DNA from: Lenzites betulinus
Lineage: Eukaryota > Basidiomycota > Agaricomycetes > Polyporales > Polyporaceae
NCBI GenBank assembly: GCA_022264855.1
Contig: JABYQU010000004.1
Coordinates: forward strand, 1-64,000
DNA: 64,000 nt
Direction of reading: 5' to 3'
Part shown: positions 21,915-37,395 of the stretch, in pieces
How the letters are laid out: every line of letters begins with the position of its first letter
How positions within the stretch are numbered: the first letter of the stretch is position 1
Notes under the pieces: generated by a model
What the model was told of the DNA's origin: nothing
What the model saw: the letters and a program-made list of their open reading frames with translations, nothing else
The model's database searches: none
Position numbers and translations under genes: made by a program

Positions 21915-24173
21915 TCAGAACAAATGCTTGACCTCGTGAACGAAGACGGTCTTGGTATTTTCCCCGTGCCAGCCCCGGTTACTGCTCGCGCTGACGAGGA
22001 ACCTAGCAGCAGGGTCCACCACTATAAAACGAGCGTCAGGCGACTTCCACGACGGAATAACGTGTGTACATACGCATTTGAGAGACGAATCCACCATGAT
22101 GTCCGGGAATGATCTTGAATTGCACGCCGCTCTTCATCTTTCCATAGACATCAGGCTCTCCGGCCTCAGATACATTCCATAGACGGATATTATCCGTGGA
22201 CGCGCTGTAAATGTTGGTGAGCGTTTGCGTAATAAGGTTCGTGTATAATTTACCACGCAAGATGTCGACTATCCGGGAAAGCGACCACACAGGATACCAC
22301 TCCTGAGCTAGCGGGATTCCGTAACGTCTTCCAGATCTTAGGCGTGCCAGAGGCTGCACGACCGGTTTGCCGAACATCGTAGATCTCTACTGTCCCATTC
22401 CGGCGACCGACATAGATCTGGCTTCCGTCTGCAGACCAACAGGCCTTCAGGGTGCAAAACACTTTCAGTATGTGGTACGGGACACCCCAAGTGCCGACAA
22501 GACGCACCGACATGCACCAAGGTGGCGTCTTCTCGCTCATCCACAACCGTCCCACCCCCTTGCCTGGCGTTTGCACACGCCTATCCCAGAGAATGACTTG
22601 GCCATCGACGTGTGCAGTCATGAGTAAGTCAGGAGAGAAAGCGGCATAGGTGGTAGGATCGAGGATGGGTGGTGCTCCTTTAGGCGCGATTGCTCCTCGT
22701 CCCAAACTCTGGCCATTGGACTGCTGGTAGCCGGATGCGCGGCTATGTGAGGGCCTATTGCCGTCCCCGTCTCCATCCGCATCAGGCTCGTCGAATAGAG
22801 GGTCGTAGGAACCTTCGGACTTCGCATCATCCTCCTGCTTGAAATGGTGTCCTCCGGCATCGTTGACTTGGGGCACAGTACCCTCATACGATTGTGATTG
22901 CTCACCCCGCGACCCCCTCATGGGCACCGTGAACTCACTCCCTGGAGTGATCGCGCCCCACTGACTTTGTACAGGATTCGCGTTGAGAGGGCGCACGGCA
23001 ATTGCGGCCAGCTGCGCGCCATGGGCTGAGAATCGTCGGGCGATACTCCCATTGTTAAGGTCCCAGTGCTGGTTCACGTCGTGAGTAGAAGTTTGAGTAA
23101 TGACGAGATTGAACGGTTACGATGGCTTCCCCATCCCATCCCGCGCTAAAGAACCCTTTCTCATCATGCTGCAAAGCCAATGCGGAGACGGGCCCTCGAT
23201 GTGCGTGCATGACATGACATAACCGACCTGGACTGTGCCGTACCGTGCACAAGGTGATGTGACCTTGCTTGAACCTACTTTGTCAGCTATATCGACTAGA
23301 AAATGTATATGATGTGACTTACGTCTGTTCCCGCAAGGGCCCACAAAGCATCCGATTGCATAGCAAGGCTATACACGGGGTATAATGACGGCTCCCCTGC
23401 GACCGTACCGTCCGGGGCATACGTCGGTATCGCGTTCTCCCACCAGCACCTGATTTGTCCCGCTTTCATGATACCTTCAATAACTCCACAGTGTTGTCTT
23501 TGAGGTGCAGTCAAGAATATCTTGCCATTCACGGCAGCGAACAGGTCGTAATCGCGGATGTAGCCGTCGTCGGACCCGGTAATAAGATGCGTCATGCATA
23601 AAGACGATGCGAGAGCATGTGTCGCGCATGGATGGGGGATGGCACAAATAGCCTCAACAGTGAAGGATCTTGGCCACTTGATTCCAGACAGGATTCTGGT
23701 CCGGCGGAGTTGAGCTGGGGAAGGGGGACGTTTCTCTACCTGGGGTTGCGGGGCTGAAGCGCATTGTTTAGTGACGCATAGAGAACAGCATGCATGTGCT
23801 CACCATCTACCGCCACGGGGGACTCAGTCAGAGGAGAGGGGGGCTTCCTGGGAGAGGTGGCTTCCTGCAATGTCTGTGTAAGGACTCGTTCGAGATCCTT
23901 ATGGGCGTGGGCGTCGTCCTCGTCCGCGTCGTCGTCATCTGAGCCTCCATCGGAGGTTTCGGAGTCGGTGTCCTAGCAGAATGAGGTGTGAGCTCCATGG
24001 AATGGTGGGTCACGACTAGAGCTCACCTCCTCGCCCTCGGTCCCTTCGGCGGCGGCAGCTGCTGCAAGGTCCCCTTCTAACGCGTCAAGGATATCCTCGT
24101 CGATGCCTTCGTCTCCGTCAGATTCATTATCAAAGTCAAGGTCGTCGTAGTCTTCTTCCGAGTCGCTTGCCAT
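21915..24173 (-). CDS. SPT8: SAGA complex subunit Spt8 (WD40 repeat protein)
   Basis: Spt8 is a WD-repeat subunit of the SAGA transcription coactivator and contacts TBP in the nucleus. Eight exons (24173-24027, 23972-23804, 23735-23323, 23267-23121, 23068-22508, 22444-22257, 22204-22074, 22021-21915) give 620 residues, with every phase consistent. Residues 1-105 are strongly acidic (DSEEDYDDLDFD). The beta-propeller begins with the Spt8 signature SGIKW, MTHLITGSDDGYIRDYD and CGVIEGIMKAGQIRCWWEN; further blades include HRGPVSALALQHDEKGFFSAG, DGQVILWDRR and ASTDNIRLWNVSE. A low-complexity acidic insert of about 100 residues splits the propeller, as in other fungal Spt8. It is divergently transcribed from SRP54 with only 118 bp between start codons, so they likely share a promoter. 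Confidence 0.93.
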
Positions 24174-24291
24174 GGTAGTGGTAAAGGTGAACGCGAGCCA
24201 TGTGTGCGATCGAAGTCAAGTGACTGCTATAACGGACGCGTACTGAGGCTTGTCCGTAGCCACACCCGCCGGCTCGTTCACATTATCCACC
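24174..24291. promoter_or_regulatory. 118-bp divergent promoter, SPT8 / SRP54
   Basis: The two start codons face away from each other across 118 bp. No TATA box is visible. Both genes are housekeeping, in keeping with a shared bidirectional promoter. Confidence 0.7.
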
Positions 24292-26462
<2,171 letters not shown>

Positions 26463-27014
26463 TTCGACTTCGAAACTGAGCTTGTGAGTTGGATACTTCA
26501 GTTTAGGGCCAGCTGTACAATCTTTGTAATTATAGGCGCGCCAGATTGTAGCATAATGCCTGCTCTTATGAGCAACCTCACATATGCCCACGCCCATTGA
26601 CATCCAACCATAACATCCCCAGCAAAAGACAGCGATCTCCATGTGGTGCTCGGAGCGATGCACTTCACGCTTGTGACAATTTTCGGACCAGGGCTGTCCT
26701 CCATTTGACTTTGATAGCGGACAAACTGTGGAGCGCTGAAGCTCTCAACGACTATGTGAGTGGTTGGCTGGAGTCTTGCGAGGTTGTGATGCTGAAGAAT
26801 ACCAGCTACCAGTCGACACTAGTCAGCTTCGCGACGAAGCTTTGTCCACCCACATCGAAACCGGGCACCTGCAGTACTTGCTGCGTCCCCGGATACCATG
26901 TTTCATAGCAACCTCGTCGCTTCCGACGAGGGTCACGCTTCTTTTCTTAACTTGACGCGAACAAGCTTCCCGTGACCTCTATCGTACTATTCTTGCGCTA
27001 CCTATATCATACAG
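26463..27014. other. Intergenic; no supportable gene
   Basis: This is 3' sequence of SRP54 followed by AT-richer DNA up to the start of the duplicated block. Short open frames at 26597-26955 lack motifs or partners. Confidence 0.45.
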
Positions 27015-27369
27015 CTGAAATTGAAGGGCATCGCATCGCCCTTCTTCCGCAAGCAGAAGGGCAAAACGGGCAAGTTGTGCCTGTTGTACAGCTTTGTACG
27101 CCCAAAGGACACACAAGTTGCTGGGTTCGGTAACATCTGCCAATGATGTTGATGATTCGAATTCATGATAGACAGATAGATCCTATGAGTGAAGCCTACA
27201 CTAATACATGGCTCAACGGGCCCTGTACACCCAGTTCGCGGGACCAACCCCACCAGCTCCTCTGTGTAGGCCACCCTGGACACTGGTCACCGCTTTGCGG
27301 TACGTCAACAACCCCTCAATCCTTGGCCTATCACACTCACGTCATCATTGAACGTTCCACTGCTAGACT

Positions 27370-28761
27370 ATGGCGACACACACAGACGTCCCGTGCACGA
27401 TGAAGGAGTCTGGGTGCTTTCAAGTTCGAGTCGACAGTGTCATTGTGAAAACGATCTTCCAGACTACCACTGTGTTGTGGACAGGGCCCCCCGAGAAAAC
27501 TAGTACCGTCCATACTACGGCACACCCAACCTCGAAGGCCCCCCCGTAAGTGCCAATTAAATGTGGGAAGCTATCGACTGACAGGCGAATTAGTAAAGCG
27601 ACCGTGACCCGGCCGGCGACCATCTCAAGTTCCCAAAGTACCATTAATCTCGACCCTGTTGCATCAATTTCGCAGTCACAGAGTAGTGCCACGTCCGTTT
27701 CCAGCAACCCTGTTGAAACAAGCTCGCAGCCACAGTCCACTTCCATATCGCAATCGCAATCAACGTCGACAGCCAGCCCAGAGACGTCGCCAGATAACAG
27801 TGTTGGCGGGGAAGTCACAGATCTCCCAGTGTCGTCCACCACACCAGCACTACCACTCGTCGACACATCATCAAGCTTCCCCACAAGTCCAAGCCCCTCC
27901 AGTACCAGCCTCCTACACTCCGATACCAGCGCAGTCACTACTGCCTCCAGCACACTCCTTGTCCCACTTGCAGTGGTCACCACTTTCTCCGCGGAAAGCG
28001 CCCCACCAACCTCTACTAGCTTACCTTCTCCCCGGCATCTGTCAACGCCGGTCATCATCGTCGTCGTCATTTTCGTGACCCTGGGATCAGCGGTCCTCCT
28101 CACAGTATTTCTCCGGGCCCGCAAGCGGCGCGTCCGAGCCCGTCGGGACGACACTTCACCGCACGGCGATCCCAGGAGCAGCGGCACGCAGAAGAGCCCA
28201 GCCACACAACCTCTTTCCGAGAAGTCGTCACCACCTTCCCACTGGGACCTAGCGGCCGACGACCCACATGCCAATTCGGAATACCCATCGCCGTCGTCCC
28301 CCTCGACCATCGCCGCCACCGTGGGCACGAGTGGCAGCATTCCAACTTTCCCCACGCCCAAGTTGCCTGCACCTCAGTCCACCGCACCCCCGAGATATCC
28401 GGACAGCAAGCGCGAACTCGTAGTACTCGGCAGGCCCGCAACCCCCACATCGCACGTACGCTCTCAAGCTTCAGAGTCACCCGCGCCACTCGATACACTG
28501 GCACACCAACAACATCGCGCTCGGCCGCTCCTCCCCCCGGCACACCACAGCAGGGCAGCGCCACAGCCCCTTGTACCCGCCGTCGGCACGGGGTCCAGAT
28601 ACCACCACGCAGCCGCGAGCGACAGTCGCAGGCGGCCTGTGCCGCTCCTGCTTATCGGCGGCGGCGGCGGCGGCGAGGGCCAGTGGCACTGCGACGACGG
28701 GGCTTCGACGGTCAGTCACGGCACCGAGCCACTCCCGGCGTACGAGCCGCGCCGGGGCTAG
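27370..28761 (+). CDS. Ser/Thr-rich single-pass membrane protein, tandem copy 1
   Basis: Two exons (27370-27545, 27585-28761; a 39-nt intron) give 450 residues. The layout is typical of basidiomycete surface sensors: a short N-terminal segment, a Ser/Thr/Pro-rich stretch likely O-mannosylated (residues about 60-220), one transmembrane helix (STPVIIVVVIFVTLGSAVLL, followed by the basic stop-transfer RARKRRVRARR), and a Pro-rich cytoplasmic tail ending LPAYEPRRG, where the PAYEP motif is common in this class. No clear signal peptide is seen at the predicted start; an upstream exon within the conserved 5' flank may supply it. The function is unknown; a cell-wall or stress-sensing role is only suggested by architecture. 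Confidence 0.65.
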
Positions 28762-29796
28762 GATGTCCGGCGGCGCTGAGGACGGTGCCGCGGACACGCG
28801 TTGCGGATCTTCGATGGTAGAAGCAGCGCCACCTTGAAAGCTTCGCGCCCGATTATATTATGTACCATAGGCCTCACCTGCATCAATACCCGGGCCCCGA
28901 CGCTCCTTTCAACCCCGTGTGTACACCTTGTTTACTATACTTTTTTTCTACTGGAGGGCATGTGGTCGCAGTGATTGTACTACGGTACAACCTGGTTGTA
29001 ATATTTTTCGGCTACTCATATATGTACACGTATAGCTGGTTCGCTTGGATGGCAAGGATTGCAGGATTGTCAGATCTAGAGCCCCATCCAGGGTAGTTGT
29101 GTCAAACAGCAAAGAAATACAGTATTGTTCTCTTGTCCGCTTTTGGAAACTTGACCGAAAGACTGGTCGATGCGACAAGACTCACACTCCAACAACGCGC
29201 ACCCCCGACCAGCCGACTCAGAGCACGCACAGAGTATCATGAACCATCATCGATCACCATTGACGTGGACGCCGCGCCGCGCGCACGGAATATCCCCTAG
29301 GAATATGTCTGCAGTGGTCACGCCTGTTCCCAACCGTACGCACAAAGGATCCGGAACGACCACAACGACACCCGGCGAGCGCTGTCCGCACACACGCATG
29401 CTGGACGCGAACAGGCTGCTCATGACGCAATGGAAACTACTTGTTCTACTTATAGATATCGTGCAGCTGTTGAAGGTCATCGCATCGCCCTTCTTCCGCA
29501 GATTGAAGGGCACCACTGGCAAGTTGCGCCTGTTGTACAGCTTCCTAAGACACGCAAGTTGCTAAGTTCAGCTAGATTTGCTGATGATGAATGATAGACA
29601 GATAGATCCAAGGGATGCAGCGTACACTTATACATGACTCAACGGCCCCTGTGGATTCCGTTCGCGGGAACAACCCTACTCGCTCCTCTGTGCAGGCCAC
29701 CCTGAGTACTGGTCGCGGCTTTGCGGTACGTCAACAACCCCTCCATCCTTGGCCTATAGCCGTCACATTGTCATTGAAACATTCCAGTACTAGACT
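28762..29796. other. Spacer between tandem copies
   Basis: This comprises the 3' flank of copy 1 (AT-rich, with long T runs near 28945) and the duplicated 5' flank of copy 2. A conserved stretch encoding IASPFFR-KG-TGKL-LLYSF-like sequence (27026-27110 and 29475-29560) is shared by both flanks and could be an unassigned leader exon or a regulatory block. Confidence 0.4.
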
Positions 29797-31227
29797 ATGG
29801 CGACGCACACAGATATCCCATGCACGATAAAGGGGGACGAGTGCTTTCGAGCCGACCTCGTCATTGCGACAACGGTGATCATAACCGAGGCCACCACTTT
29901 TTGGTGGACAGGGCCCATCGAAACCTTTACCATCCATTCTGCGGCACACTCAACCTCGATAGCCCCGTAAGTGTCAATTGAACGTGGCAAGCTATCGACT
30001 GACAGGAGAACTAGTGAACCGTCCCCGTCGGCGACCATTTCAAGTTCCCCAGGTACCATTGGGATCGACTCTGTTGTACCTACTTCAACTCAACCACAGC
30101 GTGCTACCGCGTCCGTTCCCAGCACTACTTTTGGAACAAGCTCGCAGCCGCAGTCCACTCCCAGCTCGTATTTGACGCCGTCGACCAGCCAAGAGACCTC
30201 GCTAGATAACGGTGTGGGCAGGGAAGTCACGGTGGCTCCACCATCGTCCATCACACCGGTACCATTACCTTCCGAAACAGCATTAAGCTCCCCCACCAGT
30301 CCAGACCCCTCAATGACCAGCCTCCTACATTCCGACAACAACACAGTCATTACTGCCTCCAGCACACTCCTTAGCCCACCTGCAGCAGCCAGCACTTCCT
30401 CCGCGGAAGGAAGCCCGCCAAACTCTGCCAGTTCGCCTTCTCCCCGACATCTGTCAACGCCCGCCATCATCGCCCTCGTCATCTCCGTGATCCTGGGAAC
30501 AGCGGCCCTCCTCGCAGCTCTCCTCCTCCGGGCCCGCAGGCGGCGCGTCCGAGCTCGCCGGGACGACGCTTCGCCGCACGGCGAGCCCACTGGGAGCAGC
30601 GGCACGCAGAGTCCAGCCGCACACCCATCTTCCGAGAAGCTGTCCCCGCCTTCCCACTGGGACCTAGCGGCCGACGACCCGCCTGCCAGCGTCGAATGCA
30701 CAGCACCCCCAGCACCAGCACCAGCACCAGCACCGGCACCCTCGACCACCGCCGCCACCGTCGGCACGAGCAGCCTCCCGGCTCTCCCCGCCCCCACGCC
30801 GCCTGCCCCTCAGTCCACCGCACCCCCCACATACCCGGGCAGCATGCTCAGCACCGGCACCCCCCCACCGCACACCGCGCACGCAGGCCCCAAGCCGCCG
30901 GCGCTCCTCGATAAACACCACCGGTACCCCCGCCGCAGCCCTCTCGCCCGCGCCCGCCCCTCCCCGCGCCGCAGCCGCTGGGGCCCGCCGTCGGCGCGGG
31001 TTCCGCGTACTACCACGCGGCGGCGGGCGACAGTGCTCGTGGCGGCGGCGGCGGCGGCGGCGAGCCCCGGTGGCACGACGACGACGCCGACGGGGCTTCG
31101 ATGGACAGTCACGGCTCCGAGCCGCTGCCGGCGTACGAGCCGCGCCGGGGCTAGGACGTCCGGCGGCGAGGACGGCGCGGCGGGCTGCCAGCCATATGTG
31201 TTCCGGACCTTCGGGGGCAGCTTCTAG
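29797..31227 (+). CDS. Ser/Thr-rich single-pass membrane protein, tandem copy 2, altered tail
   Basis: Two exons (29797-29966, 30006-31227) with the same 39-nt intron position as copy 1 give 463 residues. The Ser/Thr-rich ectodomain and the transmembrane helix (STPAIIALVISVILGTAALL then RARRRRVRARR) are conserved with copy 1. A Pro-Ala repeat (APAPAPAPAP) is an expansion. After about position 30925 the frame differs from copy 1: the ancestral ending (SHGSEPLPAYEPRRG, 31096-31154) is still written in the DNA, but in another frame. The protein as read therefore ends in about 100 new Arg/Thr-rich residues and lacks the PAYEP tail. An intron cannot repair this, because the plausible 51-nt one is a multiple of three. 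It may be a decaying duplicate or a tail switch. Confidence 0.55.
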
Positions 31228-32005
31228 GAAGCAGCGCCACCTTGAAAAGCTTCGCACACGATTATACTATGAACGATCGATACCCCACCACTCCTTTTAC
31301 AGCTCCCCGTGTGTATACCCTTTTACTGTGCCGTTTTTACTGGAGGATATGGTTGTGGGTCGTGGTTGCAGAGGACGTACTACAACCTGGGCGCAATCAA
31401 TTGCGATTTCGGCGACTCGTGGCATGCACGTATGGTGGGTTCCCTTGGGTAGTGTCAAAGAGCAAGGACGTGCTGTTCTCCTGCCCAGGCCCGTCCTCGA
31501 CCGATGGACCGAAAGACCAGCCAAAGCCACTATACCCACACCCCCAAATTCCAACAACGCGCGCAAAAACCAAGGCTAACAGTAGCACGCACAGAGCATC
31601 ATGAACCATCATCGATCATCATTGACGTGGACGCCGCGCCGCGCGCGCGCGCACGGATCCCCTAGGAATATGTCTGCAGTGGTAACGCCTCTCTGTTCCC
31701 AATCGTACGCACAAAGGATCCGGAACGACCGCAACGACACCCGGCGGGCGCTGTCCGCACACACGCACGCGCCAGAGCACAACAGAGCAGCAGCAAGAGA
31801 CTCGGAGGGGGGAGGGGTGAAAAGCGTGGAGGAGGAGAGTATGGGTAGGAGGAGGAGGGGGGGAAGAGGAGGGGGAGGAAGAGGGGGAAGGGAGGAGAGA
31901 GGAACGTCGGTGGTAGAGAAGGGGCGAAGAGGGGCGGGTGGTGGTGGTGGTACGGGCAAAGCTACAACAGGCAATATCAAAACAACAACGCGACGGCCTC
32001 TCTCT
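31228..32005. other. 3' flank of duplication; no supportable gene
   Basis: The duplicated 3' block ends near 31790. A purine-rich run (GAGGAGGAG-type, 31800-31910) follows and is probably the 3' untranslated or downstream region of the minus-strand PAB1. Confidence 0.5.
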
Positions 32006-34360
<2,355 letters not shown>

Positions 34361-34945
34361 TGTTTTTTCTGATATGGGGTGGGGTCGTTACTGCTTTGTG
34401 GACTTTTCTGCGACTGCGAGGGCGAGAGTGAGGATGAGTGGCCGCGGCGCGGTGGCTTCAAATTTAGCGTGATACGCACACAGGAGGCGACAGAGCAACT
34501 GCTTTTTGGATTTTTTAAGTATAGGGGATTTTTTTCAATATATGACCTGCGACAGCGGGCACGACGGTGAGCACGGCGAGGGCGACAGGCGAACAGCATC
34601 AGCGAGACAGACCTTCAATGATGGGGTTGAAGGAAAAGCTGAGCGCGGCGCGGGCTGCGCTCTATGAAGGGAAATGATTCAAACTCCGCCTAATCGTATC
34701 CGGCGCTTGTGCCACACGGCACAAAAGGCGTTCCACGCATAATGGGCATGCTTGGACCACGCCCTGGCACACCGATGTTCTGACACACTTGGGTCTCAAA
34801 CAAACACCGCTTACGACAACGCTAATTCGGATCAACACCAGGTGGTATTTGAGAAGCACAGACATGTGTAAGTAACAACAGGGCACCGATGTCCGCGAAC
34901 AACATAAGGTTAAGATCGTTACGGCACGCGCTCAGACTCCGAGCG
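34361..34945. other. PAB1 promoter and SCAMP 3' flank
   Basis: The first 200 bases are the PAB1 5' leader (pyrimidine-rich on the minus strand). No further gene is seen. Confidence 0.5.
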
Positions 34946-36280
34946 TCATCCCCGCGTGAAGTACGCCTTTGCCCCGTGCGAGGCAAGCTCTGTCTTCGCC
35001 TACAAAGAGCAAGGTTAGGCGTGTGACATGAATGCGCAGGGAGCGGACATAAAGCACCTTCTCGACGGAGTGGCCGGCTGCATTGTGGTGAGCCCAGATC
35101 TAAAAGGAGACAGAGAGGTTATAAACACGCAGGCCAGGAGGGTGCCGACACGTACCAGGCGGTAATAGTACGCCAGTCCCACACCCTGCACGACCCACCC
35201 TATGGTGGCGACGGTGCCAACGATGGCGGAGGCGAAGGACGGCTTGCCGTAGGCCTGGATGGTCTGAATGAGACCAGCCGAGCCAGTACTGTACAGATAT
35301 GAGCAAGAGCATAATCTAGTCGCAAAGGTGAGTGTACCTTGGGATTCCAATGATCCTACGAGGACATGTTAATCAGGACGCCTTCCTAACCCGAGGCTCG
35401 CACTTACATGTACACCGAGAACAGGAGGTGGAACCCTCCAAAGAAGAAATAGAGGTCTGATTGGCAGCGTTAGCAGGTAGCTTCCAGGACGCACATAGTG
35501 ACCTACAGTAGTAGAGGGCTTGCTCCTGCGGGAGGGCGTTAGCAAGGTTTCATGCCCGTGAGCATGCACGCATACCTTCATGTAGCCATTATAGATTGGC
35601 CTTCAAGAGCGTGTCAACGTCAACACAGAGCGCGGAGGGCAGAGGGTGTACACCTACCTGTACCATAGCAGGAATGACAATGGCGTGATGAATATCACAT
35701 AGCTGTGGACGGATGAACACTCATGGAAACAGCATGGAAGTAGATGATTTCGGCGCGCACCCAATGCTTGAACCGAGATCGCTGCCGCCGTTGGAGGAGC
35801 CCGAAGCCAGGATGCAAATGCATGCAACTAGGTTGACCACCAGGGTTCCAGCGAGGACCAGCCACAGCTGATAGAGGCGCGTTATGATGGGCTGCGACGC
35901 TTCGGGGATCTCATCTCGGATAGAGTGGAAGATGAGGGGGAAGTCTGCGAGGCGGGGCAGGGATAGGTGCTTGAGACCGGCTGTGATTAATCACGTCTAG
36001 GGAGCGGAGACTTACATGGCGGCCAGTTGTTACGGCCGGTCCTCCGAATGCTGTCTTGCTTCTGGGCAAGCTCCTGCTCTCTGCGCTGGAGGTCCAGCTC
36101 TCGTTGTCTGATTTCTTCTAGCCGCGCAGCATGGCTGGAGGACTGGGCGTCGGTGGGGTCCTCAAAGGGGTTCGTGTCGAGCGAGTGCGTGGAAGCAAAC
36201 GGGTTTTCGTTAGGGTAATCTGGTCAAGCAGGGGGAATAAGATGGCAGCTAGGGACTGTTCGGGCGAGAGGCCTACTCAT
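34946..36280 (-). CDS. SCAMP-family secretory carrier membrane protein
   Basis: SCAMPs are four-helix membrane proteins of post-Golgi and endosomal vesicles. Eleven exons chain in frame to 258 residues: 36280-36277, 36219-36016, 35944-35761, 35702-35658, 35600-35576, 35525-35507, 35456-35408, 35355-35338, 35288-35156, 35099-35058, 34999-34946. The N-terminus carries the NPF endocytic motifs (ENPFAS and TNPFED), then a coiled-coil (EEIRQRELDLQRREQELAQ), then the SCAMP core: NNWPPYFPLIFHSIRDEIP and four hydrophobic helices, with FGGFHLLFSVYMIIGIP and TGSAGLIQTIQAYGKPSFA typical of the family. Several coding exons are tiny (4, 25, 19 and 18 nt). The 4-nt first exon (ATG plus one base) is the least certain; an alternative upstream start at 36386 is possible. 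Confidence 0.88.
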
Positions 36281-37395
36281 GAGGGATTACAGCGTGCAAG
36301 AAGAATATAAGTATGGTGGGCGGAGGAGAGGTGAGCGTAGCTGCGCCGGTAGCGCGCGTGCCGATATTGCTGGCGAAATCATACATGGTTTGTTCCGGTT
36401 GCTGTACTCTGCACTGCTGAACCACTCTGAACAGGCCTCTCTCATTTGACAAACATTCGCTCTCGGTGCTCTAACTTATTCAACGAACCGCTTTACAAAT
36501 ACATGGGCCAGGTACGGCTACGTCGGAGCCGGATGAGGCAGCATCGCGACCGCGGGAGCACGCTGGGAAGTCGCTGGCCGCTGCAGTTGGCAATACGCGC
36601 ACGCATCACCAGCGTGCGCTGAGACCTGTGCGGGCCTGTGCGGACGAGTCAAAATGCGGATGATGGAACGGGTAGGGAGGTACGTTTGCTCGGGAGGTGG
36701 GACGGATGGACGAGACTTCTGAGCGATTGGACTGCTAGATCTAGCGGGAGGACGTCATGGATGCTGTCGGACGCGTGGCAGAAGGAGCGGGCAGATGGGG
36801 AGCGGGCGACGGCGTTGATGCTCCGCGCTGGGAAAGGGGACAGGCCGGACGGGTTGGGAGGCAACGCAGACGAGTGGGGCTCCGGGCCTGGAGGCGCTGC
36901 GCTCCGACGCGCCTGCAGCGCTCAGCGCTCAGCACCGGTGCCCCTCCGTCCCAGCGAGCGGTCCTGAGCGGACTCAACCCGTGCGCCCTCCATCGACCGC
37001 GCACCCCGAACGCGCGATGCACACGCGCTGGGATGGCGTTCTAGAGCGCGCGCAGAAAACGAGGGTGGAGCTGTCCAGCAAATAATATTCCGGTGTGGAC
37101 CCCGTCCGAGCGTCTGCGGCGTTCGCCGGAATGCCAATAATAAAAGGAAGAGGCGTTTGAGACGGTTGCGCGTTCACGTTCACCTCACGGTCTTCATCAC
37201 CCTCCCTTCCCGACCCTTCCCCCTCGCTTTTAAAGCGTGTCCCTTGACGGTCTGTCTCCCTCCCGACCGTCTTACGTCTCAGCGTCCTGACCGACCCACA
37301 GCAGTCGCTCTCTTAACCCCCCCTCTTTTCCTCCCACCTCTCCTTGCTTCCTCGCGTCAACCCGTCCCCTCCCCATCCACCCCCACTCGCACACT
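36281..37395. other. Intergenic region, no supportable gene
   Basis: Long GC-rich open frames (36638-36967 and others) exist on both strands, but they overlap each other and carry no motifs. The last 240 bases are strongly pyrimidine-rich, a typical basidiomycete leader for the secreted protein at 37396. Confidence 0.5.

Larger units (their letters stand above)
27015..31790. repeat. Tandem duplication, two units of about 2.4 kb
   Basis: Unit one runs from about 27015 to 29440 and unit two from about 29461 to 31790. Matching landmarks: CATCGCATCGCCCTTCTTCC at 27029 and 29478; CTAGACTATGGCGACRCACA at the two start codons (27370, 29797); and the end block AAAGGATCCGGAACGACC at about 29344 and 31713. 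The offsets (2449, 2427, 2369) shrink gradually because of small indels. The 5' flank, coding region and 3' flank are all duplicated. Confidence 0.88.

Noticed and set aside
27420..28361. Long open frame antisense to the membrane protein gene
   Set aside because: It mirrors the Ser/Thr codon bias of the plus-strand gene, has no motif, and is interrupted in the duplicated copy.
36638..37044. Overlapping GC-rich frames on both strands
   Set aside because: Frames overlap in several registers with Arg/Ala/Gly-rich translations typical of non-coding GC-rich DNA.
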